Assembly: GCF_001655615.1 (NCBI RefSeq)
Contig: NZ_CP011567.1
Span: 1,054,001-1,118,000, forward strand
Direction: 5' to 3'
From: Pseudomonas sp. GR 6-02
GTDB taxonomy: Bacteria > Pseudomonadota > Gammaproteobacteria > Pseudomonadales > Pseudomonadaceae
Length of the DNA: 64,000 bases
This document shows positions 10,850-25,974 of this stretch, one piece after another. The position numbers were made by a program, and so were the translations under genes. The first letter of the stretch is position 1. Each line of letters starts with the position of its first letter. Under the pieces are notes generated by a model. It saw nothing but the letters and a program-made list of their open reading frames with translations, ran no database searches and was not told where the DNA came from.

Positions 10850-11789
10850 CTATTGATAGCGGCTTTAACCACATCACCGTACTGCTTGACGAAGCCGTCG
10901 AGGCTCTCGCCGTACGTCCTGATGGCTGCTATCTGGACGGCACGTTCGGACGCGGCGGACATAGCCGGTTGATTCTCAGCAAGCTCGGGCCCGATGGTCG
11001 GTTGCTCGGGTTCGACAAAGATCCTCAAGCGATTGCCACCGGGCAAACGCTAGCGGCCGAAGACGGCCGCTTTGTCGTTGTACAGCGCAGCTTTGCCGAG
11101 CTCGGTTCGGAAGTCGCCGAACGCGGTCTGGCCGGCAAGGTCAGCGGTGTTCTGCTTGACCTGGGCGTGTCTTCGCCTCAGCTCGACGACCCTGAGCGCG
11201 GCTTCAGTTTTCTCAACGACGGCCCGTTGGACATGCGAATGGACCCGTCCCGCGGGATCAGCGCCGCCGAGTTCGTCAATACCGCGCCGGTGGAGGAAAT
11301 CGCCCGGGTGTTCAAGGAATACGGCGAAGAACGTTTCTCCGGCCGCATGGCGCGTGCCGTGGCCGAACGTCGCGACATCAAGCCGTTCGAGCGCACTGCC
11401 GATCTGGCAGAAGTGCTGAAAGTCGCCAACCCTGCATGGGAAAAGGGCAAGAACCCGGCCACCCGTGCATTCCAGGGGCTGCGTATTCACGTCAACAACG
11501 AGCTGGGCGATCTGGAAGCCGGTCTCGAAGCCGCTCTGGAGTGCCTGGAAGTCGGCGGTCGCCTGGTGGTGATCAGCTTCCACTCGCTGGAAGACCGCAT
11601 CGTCAAACTGTTCATGCGTAAACTGGTGAAAGGCGAAGCCGACAACCTGCCGCGCAACTTGCCGGTCCGTCACGTCGCCTTCGAACCGAAAATCAAAGTC
11701 CATGGCAAAGCGCAGTCCGCCTCCGAGGCCGAACTCAAAGCCAACCCACGTTCCCGTAGCGCCATCATGCGTGTCGCGGAGAAACTGCG

Positions 11790-11793
<4 letters not shown>
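10846..11793 (+). CDS. rsmH: 16S rRNA (cytosine1402-N4)-methyltransferase RsmH
   Basis: RsmH N4-methylates C1402 of 16S rRNA, the same nucleotide whose ribose is methylated by RsmI encoded 2 kb upstream. The 315-residue product begins at GTG and carries the SAM-binding motif [11 protein letters not shown] (residues ~32-42), the [12 protein letters not shown] motif and [10 protein letters not shown]. It is the usual second gene of the cluster, overlapped by mraZ and by ftsL. Confidence 0.96.
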
Positions 11794-13821
<2,028 letters not shown>

Positions 13822-13822
<1 letters not shown>

Positions 13823-15285
13823 TGTCGCTGAGCCTGAACAAGATTTTCGCCCACGCCGGCCATGATCTATTGATCCGCGAATTGGCGCTGGACAGCCGTA
13901 ACGTACGGGCAGGTGATTTGTTCCTTGCGGTCCCTGGTGGCAAGTTCGACGGTCGTGCGCACATCGCCGACGCCTTGCAGCGCGGTGCTGCCGCCGTGGC
14001 TTATGAAGTCGAAGGCGCGACCGTGCTGCCGATTACCGACGTGCCGCTGATTCCGGTCAAAGGCCTGGCGGCGCAGCTGTCGGATATCGCCGGGCGCTTT
14101 TACGGCGACCCGAGCCGTCACATGAACCTGATCGGCGTGACCGGCACCAACGGTAAAACCAGCGTGACCCAGTTGGTCGCGCAAGCCTTGGATTTGCTCG
14201 GTCAACACTGCGGTATCGTTGGCACTTTGGGCTCCGGTTTCCATGGCGCGCTGGAAAGCGGCTTGCACACCACGCCGAACCCGATTGCGCTGCAAGCAAC
14301 CCTCGCCGACCTGAAAAAGGCCGGTGCCAAAGCCGTGGCCATGGAAGTCTCTTCCCATGGGCTGGATCAGGGCCGCGTAACCGCGCTGGCCTTCGATGTG
14401 GCGGTGATGACCAACCTGTCGCGCGATCATCTGGATTACCACGGCACCATGCAGGCCTATGGCGAAACCAAGGCCAAGTTGTTTGCCTGGAATGATCTGA
14501 AGTGCCGGGTGGTCAACCTCGACGACGATTTTGGCCGGCAACTGGCGGCTGATGAGGGTGAGTCGCGGTTGATCACTTACAGCCTGGAAGACTCCCGCGC
14601 TTACCTGTATTGCCGCGAAGCGCAGTTCAGTGACGAAGGCGTGCGCGCCACGCTTGTTACGCCGCAGGGCGAACACCATTTGCGCAGCACCTTGCTCGGC
14701 CGTTTCAACCTGAGCAACGTGTTGGCCGCGGTCGGTGCCTTGCTCGGTCTGGACTATGCGCTGGACGAAATCCTCAACGTGCTGCCGAAACTCGAAGGCC
14801 CGGCCGGTCGCATGCAGCGTCTGGGCGGCGGCACTCAGCCGTTGGTGGTGGTCGATTACGCCCACACGCCGGATGCGCTGGAAAAAGTCTTGATGGCCCT
14901 GCGTCCTCACGCCAAAGGCCGGTTGCTGTGCCTGTTCGGTTGCGGCGGTGATCGCGATCGCGGCAAGCGTCCGCTGATGGCTGAAGTGGTCGAGCGTCTG
15001 GCCGATGGTGTGCTGGTCACCGACGACAACCCGCGCACCGAAGACCCCGCCGCGATTTTCGACGACATCCGCGCCGGTTTCACCGCTGTGGATAAAGTCA
15101 CCTTCGTCGCCGGTCGTGGCCAGGCGATTGCCCAGTTGATCGCCAGCGCTTCGGCGGATGACGTGATTGTCCTGGCCGGTAAAGGTCATGAGGACTATCA
15201 GGAAATCAACGGTGAGCGTCTCGCTTTCTCCGATCTGGTCGAGGCCGATCATGCCCTGACCGCGTGGGAGGTGGCCCATGCTTAA
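13822..15285 (+). CDS. murE: UDP-MurNAc-L-Ala-D-Glu:meso-diaminopimelate ligase MurE
   Basis: MurE adds meso-diaminopimelate to the peptidoglycan stem in the cytoplasm using ATP. The 487-residue product shows the Mur ligase order: N-terminal nucleotide-substrate domain, P-loop GVTGTNGKTSVT (near residue 109), the VSSHGLDQGR block and the C-terminal domain with DNPRTEDP. The DNPR motif is the signature for diaminopimelate rather than lysine specificity, as expected for a Gram-negative. It overlaps murF by eight bases. Confidence 0.97.
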
Positions 15286-16645
15286 AGCCTTGAAACTGAG
15301 CGAACTGACCGGCGCACTGAATGCCCGTCTGATCTCCGTCGATGCCAGCTTCGATGGTGTCAGCATCGACAGCCGCGCGATCAAGCCCGGCCAGCTGTTT
15401 ATTGCTCTGGCCGGTCCGCGTTTCGATGGCCATGACTACCTGAATGACGTCGCCGCCAAAGGCGCCGTGGGTGCACTGGTCGAGCGCGAAGTGGCCGACA
15501 GCTCGCTGCCGCAACTGCTGGTCAAGGACACCCGCCAGGCCCTCGGCCAGTTGGGTGCGATCAACCGTGCCGCGTTCACTCAGCCGGTCGCGGCCGTTAC
15601 CGGCTCCAGCGGCAAGACCACGGTCAAGGAAATGCTGGCAAGCATCCTGCGCACGCGCGGTCCGGTGCTGGCGACCCGTGGCAACCTGAACAATGACCTC
15701 GGCGCTCCGCTGACCCTGCTCGAACTGGCGCCGGAACACACCGCCGCCGTGATCGAACTCGGCGCTTCGCGCATTGGCGAGATTGCCTACACCGTCGCCA
15801 TGACCAAACCCCACGTGGCCATCATCAACAACGCCGGGACCGCCCACGTTGGTGAGTTCGGCGGGCCGGAAAAAATCGTCGAAGCCAAGGGCGAGATTCT
15901 CGAAGGGCTGGATGCCGATGGCATCGCCGTGCTGAATCTCGACGACAAGGCCTTCGACATCTGGAAGACCCGTGCCGCCGGTCGAAAAGTGCTGACTTTT
16001 GCCCTGAGCAACGTCAACGCCGATTTCCATGCCAGCGACCTGGACCGCGATGCCCGCGGTTGCCCGGCGTTCAACCTGCACAGCCCTGAAGGTGTGGAGC
16101 GGGTTCAGCTGAATCTGCTCGGCACCCATAACGTCGCCAATGCCATGGCCGCTGCCGCTGCCGCGCATGCTTTGGGTGTGTCGCTGTTCGGCATCGCCAC
16201 CGGCCTTGGCGCGGTGCAACCGGTCAAGGGACGCACCGTCGCGCAACTGGCGCCTAACGGCATGCGCGTAATCGATGACACATACAACGCGAACCCCACC
16301 TCTATGTGCGCCGCCGTTGATATACTCGCCGGCTTTTCCGGTCGCACCGTTTTGGTGCTCGGGGATATCGGCGAGTTGGGCGCGTGGGCAGAGCAGGGGC
16401 ACCGCGATGTGGGCGATTACGCCCGCGGCAAGGTTTCCGCGCTTTACGCCGTCGGGCCAATGATGGCTCACGCCGTGAACGCTTTCGGCGAGCAGGCCTT
16501 TCACTTCAGCACACAGGCTGAACTGATCAAGGCCCTGGAAGCCGAGCAGGACACAAACACTACCTTTTTGATCAAGGGCTCGCGCAGCGCTGCGATGGAA
16601 AACATCGTTGCCGCTTTGTGCGGGACCAGTCTGGAGAAACATTAA
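15278..16645 (+). CDS. murF: UDP-MurNAc-tripeptide:D-Ala-D-Ala ligase MurF
   Basis: MurF attaches the D-Ala-D-Ala dipeptide, completing the UDP-MurNAc-pentapeptide. The 455-residue product has the Mur ligase P-loop [11 protein letters not shown] (near residue 108), [13 protein letters not shown], and the C-terminal [10 protein letters not shown] motif. It begins inside the end of murE and its stop shares one base with the mraY ATG, so coupling through the operon continues. Confidence 0.97.
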   Translation: MLKALKLSELTGALNARLISVDASFDGVSIDSRAIKPGQLFIALAGPRFDGHDYLNDVAAKGAVGALVEREVADSSLPQLLVKDTRQALGQLGAINRAAFTQPVAAVTGSSGKTTVKEMLASILRTRGPVLATRGNLNNDLGAPLTLLELAPEHTAAVIELGASRIGEIAYTVAMTKPHVAIINNAGTAHVGEFGGPEKIVEAKGEILEGLDADGIAVLNLDDKAFDIWKTRAAGRKVLTFALSNVNADFHASDLDRDARGCPAFNLHSPEGVERVQLNLLGTHNVANAMAAAAAAHALGVSLFGIATGLGAVQPVKGRTVAQLAPNGMRVIDDTYNANPTSMCAAVDILAGFSGRTVLVLGDIGELGAWAEQGHRDVGDYARGKVSALYAVGPMMAHAVNAFGEQAFHFSTQAELIKALEAEQDTNTTFLIKGSRSAAMENIVAALCGTSLEKH

Positions 16646-17727
16646 TGCTGCTGCTGCTAGCGGAGTATCTGCAACAGTTCTACAAAGGCTTCGCGGTCTT
16701 TCAGTACCTGACCCTGCGCGGGATTCTCGGTGTACTGACCGCGCTGGTCTTGTCGCTGTGCTATGGCCCGTGGATGATCCGCACTCTGCAGAACCGTCAG
16801 ATCGGTCAATCCGTTCGCAACGACGGCCCGCAATCGCACCTGTCGAAGTCAGGCACCCCGACCATGGGCGGCGCGCTGATTCTTTCCTCCATCGGCGTCA
16901 GCACCTTGCTTTGGGCTGACCTGACCAACCGTTACGTTTGGGTCGTGTTGTTGGTGACCCTGCTATTCGGCGCCATCGGCTGGGTTGACGACTATCGCAA
17001 AGTCATCGAGAAAAACTCCCGCGGCCTTCCGAGCCGCTGGAAGTATTTCTGGCAGTCGGTGTTCGGCCTGGGCGCGGCGATCTTCCTTTATATGACTGCC
17101 GCGACGCCGGTGGAAACCACCCTGATCCTGCCGATGCTCAAGGACTACAGCATTCCGCTGGGCGCAGGTTTCATCGTCCTGACCTATTTCGTGATTGTCG
17201 GCTCGAGCAACGCGGTCAACCTGACCGACGGCCTCGACGGTCTGGCGATCATGCCCACCGTGATGGTCGGCGGCGGCCTGGGGATCTTCTGCTACCTGTC
17301 GGGTAACGTGAAGTTCGCCGAATACCTGCTGATTCCTTACGTACCGGGCGCGGGCGAGCTGATTGTGTTCTGCGGCGCCTTGATCGGTGCTGGCCTGGGC
17401 TTCCTCTGGTTCAACACCTATCCGGCACAAGTCTTCATGGGCGACGTTGGCGCGCTGGCGCTGGGTGCGGCCCTGGGCACCATCGCAGTGATCGTCCGTC
17501 AGGAAATCGTCCTGTTCATCATGGGCGGTGTGTTCGTGATGGAGACCCTGTCAGTCGTTATTCAGGTTGCCTCCTTTAAGCTGACCGGTCGCCGTGTGTT
17601 CCGCATGGCACCGATTCACCACCACTTTGAACTCAAGGGCTGGCCCGAGCCGCGCGTGATCGTCCGTTTCTGGATCATCACCGTGATTCTCGTGTTGATC
17701 GGCCTTGCCACCCTGAAGCTGAGGTAG
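16645..17727 (+). CDS. mraY: Phospho-MurNAc-pentapeptide translocase MraY
   Basis: MraY transfers phospho-MurNAc-pentapeptide onto undecaprenyl phosphate to make lipid I at the inner membrane. The 360-residue product has about ten hydrophobic helices and the family motifs [34 protein letters not shown] and [11 protein letters not shown], with the catalytic-loop aspartates present. The ATG at 16645 gives a TAATG junction with murF and a typical N-terminus; a reading from 16618 lies inside murF. Confidence 0.97.
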   Translation: MLLLLAEYLQQFYKGFAVFQYLTLRGILGVLTALVLSLCYGPWMIRTLQNRQIGQSVRNDGPQSHLSKSGTPTMGGALILSSIGVSTLLWADLTNRYVWVVLLVTLLFGAIGWVDDYRKVIEKNSRGLPSRWKYFWQSVFGLGAAIFLYMTAATPVETTLILPMLKDYSIPLGAGFIVLTYFVIVGSSNAVNLTDGLDGLAIMPTVMVGGGLGIFCYLSGNVKFAEYLLIPYVPGAGELIVFCGALIGAGLGFLWFNTYPAQVFMGDVGALALGAALGTIAVIVRQEIVLFIMGGVFVMETLSVVIQVASFKLTGRRVFRMAPIHHHFELKGWPEPRVIVRFWIITVILVLIGLATLKLR

Positions 17728-17732
17728 AACGA

Positions 17733-19079
17733 GTGTCTCTGATCGCTTCTGACCACTTCCGCATCGTTGTCGGCCTCGGCAAGAGCGGCATGTCCCTGGT
17801 TCGCTTCCTGGCGAACCGGGGCGTGTCGTTTGCTGTCGCCGATACGCGGGAAAATCCACCGGAACTGGCCACGCTCAAGCGTGACTATCCGCACGTGGAA
17901 GTGCGTTGTGGCGAGCTGGACGTCGAATTCCTGTGCCGTGCCGATGAGCTCTACGTGAGCCCCGGCCTGGCGCTGGCGACCCCGGCCCTGCAGGCTGCCG
18001 CCGCCCGTGGCGTGAAAATGTCCGGAGACATCGAGCTGTTCGCGCGTAACGCGAAAGCGCCGATTGTCGCCATTACCGGTTCCAACGCCAAAAGCACCGT
18101 CACCACCCTGGTCGGCGAGATGGCGGCTGCGGCCGGCAAGCGTGTTGCCGTTGGTGGCAACCTCGGCACGCCGGCGCTGGATTTGCTCAGCGACGACATC
18201 GAGCTGTATGTGATGGAACTGTCGAGCTTCCAGCTCGAAACCACCGATCAGCTCAACGCCGAAGTGGCGACCGTGCTCAACATCAGTGAAGACCACATGG
18301 ACCGCTACAGCGGTCTGCCGGCCTATCACTTGGCCAAGCACCGGATCTTCCGGGGCGCCAGGCAGTTTGTGGTCAACCGTCAGGACGCCCTGAGCCGTCC
18401 GCTGATGGGTGAAGGTCAGCCGTGCTGGACCTTCGGTTTGAACAAACCCGACTTCAAGGCCTTCGGCATTCGAGAAGAGAGCGGCGAGAAATACCTGGCC
18501 TTCGAATTCCAGAACCTGATGCCGGTACGCGAGCTGAAAGTTCGTGGTGCGCATAACCAGTCCAACGCCCTCGCGGCATTGGCGCTCGGTCACGCCGTCG
18601 GCCTGCCGTTCGACGCCATGCTTTCAGCCCTGCGCAATTTCGCCGGGCTCGAGCACCGCTGCCAGTGGGTCCGCGACCTTGATGGCGTGAGCTACTACAA
18701 CGATTCCAAAGCCACCAACGTCGGCGCCGCATTGGCGGCCATCGAAGGCCTGGGGGCGGACATCGACGGCAAGCTTGTGCTGATCGCCGGTGGCGATGGC
18801 AAGGGCGCCGAATTCAAGGATTTGCGTGATCCGGTGGCGGCCAACTGCCGCGCCGTCATTTTGATGGGCCGTGATTCCGACAAGATCGGTGAGGCCATCG
18901 GCGATGCCGTGCCACTGATTCGCGTCGGCTCGCTGATCGAAGCGGTCGAGCAATGCCGCGCCATCGCCGAAAAGGGCGACGCGGTGCTGCTGTCGCCGGC
19001 CTGCGCCAGCTTCGACATGTTCAAGAACTATGAAGACCGTGGTCACCAGTTCGTCCGCGCCGTGGAGGATCTGGCATGA
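17733..19079 (+). CDS. murD: UDP-MurNAc-L-alanine:D-glutamate ligase MurD
   Basis: MurD adds D-glutamate to UDP-MurNAc-L-Ala. The 448-residue product begins at a GTG five bases after mraY, has an N-terminal Rossmann-like domain (VVGLGKSGMSLVRFLA), the P-loop GSNAKSTVTTL (near residue 115), HRCQWVRDLDGVSYYNDSKATN and the C-terminal SPACASFDMFKNYEDRG block. Ala replaces the usual Gly within the P-loop, a change tolerated in the family. It overlaps ftsW by four bases. Confidence 0.97.
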   Translation: MSLIASDHFRIVVGLGKSGMSLVRFLANRGVSFAVADTRENPPELATLKRDYPHVEVRCGELDVEFLCRADELYVSPGLALATPALQAAAARGVKMSGDIELFARNAKAPIVAITGSNAKSTVTTLVGEMAAAAGKRVAVGGNLGTPALDLLSDDIELYVMELSSFQLETTDQLNAEVATVLNISEDHMDRYSGLPAYHLAKHRIFRGARQFVVNRQDALSRPLMGEGQPCWTFGLNKPDFKAFGIREESGEKYLAFEFQNLMPVRELKVRGAHNQSNALAALALGHAVGLPFDAMLSALRNFAGLEHRCQWVRDLDGVSYYNDSKATNVGAALAAIEGLGADIDGKLVLIAGGDGKGAEFKDLRDPVAANCRAVILMGRDSDKIGEAIGDAVPLIRVGSLIEAVEQCRAIAEKGDAVLLSPACASFDMFKNYEDRGHQFVRAVEDLA

Positions 19080-20293
19080 GCTTGAGAAACATCATCAAGC
19101 CGTATCCATCGCCGCTGATCACCGGGCGCGGTATCGACCTCGATTTCCCGATGCTCGCCGGTTGCCTGGCACTGCTCGGCCTGGGGCTGATCATGATTGC
19201 CTCGGCATCGACCGAGGTGGGGGCGGTGCAGTCGGGCAGCGCCCTGTACTACATGATTCGCCACCTTGTTTACGTTGTGCTGGGCCTGGGTGCCTGCGTC
19301 GTCACCATGATGATTCCGATTGCCACCTGGCAACGCTTGGGCTGGCTGATGCTGATTGGTGCATTCGGCTTGCTGGTGATGGTGATCATCCCGGGGATCG
19401 GCCGGGAAGTGAACGGTTCGATGCGCTGGATCGGCTTCAGTTTCTTCAACGTTCAGCCTTCCGAGATCGCCAAGGTGTTCGTGGTGATCTACCTCGCCGG
19501 TTATCTGGTGCGTCGCCAGAAAGAAGTGCGTGAAAGCTGGATGGGCTTCTTCAAGCCGTTCATCGTGCTGTTGCCAATGGCGGGTCTGTTGCTGATGGAG
19601 CCGGACTTTGGTGCCACCGTCGTGATGATGGGGGCAGCTGCGGCGATGCTGTTCCTCGGCGGGGTCGGGCTGTTCCGGTTTTCCCTGATGGTGGTCCTGG
19701 CTGTCGCGGCGGTGGTGTTGTTGATTCAGATGCAGCCGTATCGAATGGCGCGTCTGACCAACTTTGCCGATCCGTGGGCCGACCAGTTCGGTGCCGGCTA
19801 TCAGCTCTCCCAGGCCTTGATCGCTTTCGGTCGCGGCGAATGGCTGGGCGTCGGCCTGGGCAACAGCGTGCAGAAACAGTTCTACCTGCCGGAAGCCCAT
19901 ACCGACTTCGTGTTTTCGGTGCTGGCTGAAGAGCTGGGGGCCGTGGGTTCCTTGTGCACGGTGGCGCTGTTCGTCTTCGTGTGTATTCGGGGCATGTACA
20001 TTGGCCTGTGGGCCGAGAAAGCCAAACAGTTTTTTGCCGCCTACGTTGCTTACGGCTTGTCGTTCCTGTGGATCGGCCAGTTCCTGATCAACATCGGCGT
20101 GAACGTCGGCCTGCTGCCGACCAAAGGTCTGACCCTGCCATTCCTCAGTTATGGCGGCAGTTCGTTGGTGATCTGCTGTGCCTGTCTTGGATTGTTGCTG
20201 CGCATCGAGTGGGAGAGTCGAACCCATTTGGGCAGCGAAGAAATGGAATTCCATGAGAGCGACTTCGCCGAGGAGCCGAACCATGGGCGCTAA
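19076..20293 (+). CDS. ftsW: Septal peptidoglycan glycosyltransferase FtsW
   Basis: FtsW is the SEDS-family glycosyltransferase that polymerises septal glycan from lipid II together with FtsI. The 405-residue product has ten predicted membrane helices and SEDS motifs, including IGFSFFNVQPSEIAKV, the extracellular EAHTDFVFSVLAEELG loop and LPFLSYGGSSLV. It overlaps murD by four bases and murG by eleven. Confidence 0.97.
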   Translation: MSLRNIIKPYPSPLITGRGIDLDFPMLAGCLALLGLGLIMIASASTEVGAVQSGSALYYMIRHLVYVVLGLGACVVTMMIPIATWQRLGWLMLIGAFGLLVMVIIPGIGREVNGSMRWIGFSFFNVQPSEIAKVFVVIYLAGYLVRRQKEVRESWMGFFKPFIVLLPMAGLLLMEPDFGATVVMMGAAAAMLFLGGVGLFRFSLMVVLAVAAVVLLIQMQPYRMARLTNFADPWADQFGAGYQLSQALIAFGRGEWLGVGLGNSVQKQFYLPEAHTDFVFSVLAEELGAVGSLCTVALFVFVCIRGMYIGLWAEKAKQFFAAYVAYGLSFLWIGQFLINIGVNVGLLPTKGLTLPFLSYGGSSLVICCACLGLLLRIEWESRTHLGSEEMEFHESDFAEEPNHGR

Positions 20294-21345
20294 CGTACTG
20301 ATCATGGCTGGCGGCACCGGGGGCCATGTGTTCCCGGCACTTTCCTGTGCGCGTGAGTTCCAGGCCCGCGGCTACACCGTGCACTGGCTCGGCACGCCCC
20401 GCGGGATCGAAAACGATCTGGTGCCGGCGGCCGGTATTGAATTGCATCGGATCCACGCCAGCGGTTTGCGCGGCAAGGGCAAATTGTCCCTGCTCAAGGC
20501 GCCGGTCATGTTGCTCAAGTCGATCTGGCAGGCGCGGGCGATCATTCGTCAGCTGCGGCCAGTCTGTGTGGTCGGCTTTGGTGGTTTTGTGACTGGCCCT
20601 GGCGGCGTTGCAGCCAGACTGGCCGGCGTGCCGGTCATCGTTCACGAGCAGAACGCCGTGGCCGGTACCGCCAATCGGTTGCTGGTGCCGTTGGCCGCCC
20701 GAGTCTGTGAAGCGTTCCCCGACACCTTTACCCTGTCGGACAGCCGTCGGACCACCGGTAACCCGGTGCGCACCGAGCTGTTCCTCGAAACACCGCGACC
20801 TGCCCTGGCCGGTCGCAAGGCGCGTTTGCTGATCCTGGGCGGAAGCCTGGGCGCAGAGCCGTTGAACAAGTTGCTGCCTGAAGCCCTGTCGCAAGTCGCC
20901 CCCGACCTGCGCCCGGACGTGTTCCATCAGGCCGGCAAAAACCACGATGAAGTGACTGCAGAGCGCTATCGCGCGGCTGGCGTCGAGGCGCAAGTGCAGC
21001 CATTCATCAAAGACATGGCCCAAGCCTATGGCTGGGCCGACCTGGTGGTGTGCCGCGCAGGAGCGCTGACCATCAGTGAACTGGCGGCCGCCGGTCTGCC
21101 CTCGATGCTGGTGCCTTTGCCCCACGCGATCGACGATCACCAGACCCGCAACGCCGATTATTTGGCCCGTGAAGGCGCTGCCTTCCTGATGCCGCAAAGA
21201 ACGACTGGCGCAGCGGACCTTGCCGCTCGCCTGACAGAGGTCTTGATGCAACCGCAACGACTCAACGACATGGCCAGCGCGGCACGCCGCCTGGCCAAAC
21301 CCGATGCCACTCGTAACGTGGTCGATACTTGCCTTGAGGTGGCCC

Positions 21346-21353
<8 letters not shown>
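20283..21353 (+). CDS. murG: Lipid II synthase (GlcNAc transferase) MurG
   Basis: MurG transfers GlcNAc from UDP-GlcNAc to lipid I on the inner face of the membrane, making lipid II. The 356-residue GT-B protein opens with the glycine loop [13 protein letters not shown], has [14 protein letters not shown], and the UDP-GlcNAc-binding region [18 protein letters not shown]. The start at 20283 puts the first loop at residue 8, as in the family; a longer reading from 20178 is internal to ftsW. Confidence 0.97.
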
Positions 21354-23759
<2,406 letters not shown>

Positions 23760-23763
23760 GACC

Positions 23764-24633
23764 ATGCAAGGCGCACAGCTGAGACATCAGCCCTCCGCAC
23801 CACCCGGCCGCAAGCCGGTGCCGCGGGGTGCCAGCCGAATGGTGGCCAAAGAGCCGATGTCCGTGCGCCTGCCGAAAGCCAACTTCGGTTTTCTGAAAAG
23901 CCTGTTCTGGCCCGTGTTGCTGGTGGCGTTGGGGTTCGGTACTTACGAAGGCGCACAGCGTTTGCTGCCGTACGCCGACCGGCCGATCACCAAAATCGCC
24001 GTGCAGGGCGACTTGAGTTACATCAGCCAGCAAGCGGTGCAGCAGCGGATCGCCCCGTACGTGGCGTCGAGCTTCTTCACCATCGACCTGGCGAGCATGC
24101 GCACCGAGCTTGAACAGATGCCATGGATTGCCCACGCCGAAGTGCGTCGGGTGTGGCCGGATCAGGTAGTGATTCGCCTGGAAGAACAACTGCCGGTGGC
24201 CCGTTGGGGCGATGAGTCGCTGTTGAACAACCAGGGACAGGCGTTCACCCCGCGCGAGCTGGCGAACTACGAACACTTGCCACAGCTGTTCGGCCCGCAG
24301 CGGGCTCAGCAACAAGTGATGCAGCAATACCAGGTGCTGAGCCAGATGCTCAGGCCATTGGGCTTCTCGATTGCACGCCTGGAGTTGCGTGAACGAGGCA
24401 GCTGGTTCCTGACCACCGGCGCAGGCAGCGCCGGTCCCGGAATCGAACTGCTGCTGGGACGCGGCAACCTGGTGGAAAAGATGCGCCGCTTCATTGCCAT
24501 CTATGACAAGACGCTCAAAGAGCAGATTACGAACATTGCGCGCATCGATCTGCGCTACGCCAACGGCCTTGCCGTTGGCTGGCGGGAACCTGTAGCGCCG
24601 ACGACAGCCCAACCCGCTGTCGCAAAGAATTAA
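23764..24633 (+). CDS. ftsQ: Cell division protein FtsQ
   Basis: FtsQ is a bitopic divisome protein that links FtsA/FtsZ-side proteins to FtsL-FtsB and FtsWI. The 289-residue product has a basic, proline-rich cytoplasmic tail (residues 1-45), one membrane helix (~46-65), a POTRA domain beginning at [18 protein letters not shown] and a beta domain. The ATG four bases after ddlB is chosen; the in-frame extension upstream to 23689 lies within ddlB. Confidence 0.95.
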   Translation: MQGAQLRHQPSAPPGRKPVPRGASRMVAKEPMSVRLPKANFGFLKSLFWPVLLVALGFGTYEGAQRLLPYADRPITKIAVQGDLSYISQQAVQQRIAPYVASSFFTIDLASMRTELEQMPWIAHAEVRRVWPDQVVIRLEEQLPVARWGDESLLNNQGQAFTPRELANYEHLPQLFGPQRAQQQVMQQYQVLSQMLRPLGFSIARLELRERGSWFLTTGAGSAGPGIELLLGRGNLVEKMRRFIAIYDKTLKEQITNIARIDLRYANGLAVGWREPVAPTTAQPAVAKN

Positions 24634-24648
24634 GAAGAGGCAGGACCC

Positions 24649-25908
24649 ATGGCAAACGTGCAAAGCGGCAAAATGATCGTCGGTCTCGATATCGGCACCT
24701 CCAAGGTGGTGGCGCTGGTCGGCGAGGTCGCGGACGACGGCACGCTCGAAATCGTCGGGATCGGTACACATCCGTCCCGCGGCCTGAAAAAAGGCGTAGT
24801 GGTGAACATCGAGTCCACCGTCCAGTCGATCCAGCGCGCTATCGAAGAAGCGCAGCTGATGGCCGGTTGCCGGATCCACTCGGCGTTCGTCGGCGTGGCC
24901 GGCAATCACATCCGCAGCCTGAACTCCCACGGTATCGTGGCGATTCGTGATCGCGAAGTCAGCTCCGCCGACCTTGAACGCGTCCTCGACGCCGCCCAGG
25001 CTGTGGCAATTCCGGCTGACCAGCGCGTGCTGCACACCCTGCCGCAGGATTATGTGATCGATAACCAGGAAGGCGTGCGCGAGCCGCTGGGCATGTCCGG
25101 CGTGCGTCTGGAAGCCAAGGTTCACGTGGTCACCTGCGCCGTCAACGCCGCACAGAACATTGAAAAGTGCGTGCGTCGCTGTGGCCTGGAAATCGACGAC
25201 ATCATTCTCGAGCAACTGGCTTCGGCGTATTCGGTGCTGACCGACGACGAGAAAGAACTGGGCGTGTGCCTGGTGGACATCGGCGGCGGTACCACCGACA
25301 TCGCGATCTTCACCGAAGGCGCGATCCGCCACACCGCAGTGATCCCGATTGCGGGCGACCAGGTGACCAACGACATCGCGATGGCGTTGCGCACCCCGAC
25401 CCAGTACGCCGAAGAAATCAAGATTCGCTATGCCTGCGCCCTGGCCAAACTGGCCGGTGCCGGCGAAACCATCAAGGTACCGAGTGTTGGCGACCGTCCA
25501 CCGCGCGAACTGTCCCGCCAGGCCTTGGCCGAAGTGGTCGAGCCGCGTTACGACGAGCTGTTCACCCTGATCCAGGCCGAACTGCGTCGCAGCGGCTATG
25601 AAGACCTGATCCCGGCCGGCATCGTGCTGACCGGCGGTACGTCGAAGATGGAAGGCGCGGTCGAACTGGCCGAAGAGATCTTCCACATGCCGGTTCGCCT
25701 GGGCGTGCCCCATGGCGTCAAGGGTCTGGACGACGTGGTCCGCAACCCGATCTATTCCACCGGCGTTGGCCTGTTGATGTACGGCCTGCAGAAGCAGTCC
25801 GACGGGATTTCGTTCTCGGGCATTGGCAGCCGCGACAGCTACAGCAACGACGAACCGAAAGCCGCTCTGCTCGATCGCATCAAGAGCTGGGTACAAGGCA
25901 ATTTCTAA
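24649..25908 (+). CDS. ftsA: Cell division protein FtsA
   Basis: FtsA is an actin-like ATPase that anchors FtsZ to the membrane. The 419-residue product carries the phosphate-1 loop GLDIGTSKVVALVGE, the 1C domain (residues ~85-165), phosphate-2 loop VDIGGGTTDIAIF and the adenosine motif GIVLTGGTSKMEG. It ends in the short amphipathic membrane-targeting helix LLDRIKSWVQGNF. It lies 15 bases after ftsQ. Confidence 0.97.
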   Translation: MANVQSGKMIVGLDIGTSKVVALVGEVADDGTLEIVGIGTHPSRGLKKGVVVNIESTVQSIQRAIEEAQLMAGCRIHSAFVGVAGNHIRSLNSHGIVAIRDREVSSADLERVLDAAQAVAIPADQRVLHTLPQDYVIDNQEGVREPLGMSGVRLEAKVHVVTCAVNAAQNIEKCVRRCGLEIDDIILEQLASAYSVLTDDEKELGVCLVDIGGGTTDIAIFTEGAIRHTAVIPIAGDQVTNDIAMALRTPTQYAEEIKIRYACALAKLAGAGETIKVPSVGDRPPRELSRQALAEVVEPRYDELFTLIQAELRRSGYEDLIPAGIVLTGGTSKMEGAVELAEEIFHMPVRLGVPHGVKGLDDVVRNPIYSTGVGLLMYGLQKQSDGISFSGIGSRDSYSNDEPKAALLDRIKSWVQGNF

Positions 25909-25974
25909 AGCTTTACCGCAACACCGCTTCAAAAGCAGTAGGCGAAAAAACTAGAGAATGTAAGGAGAGGGAAA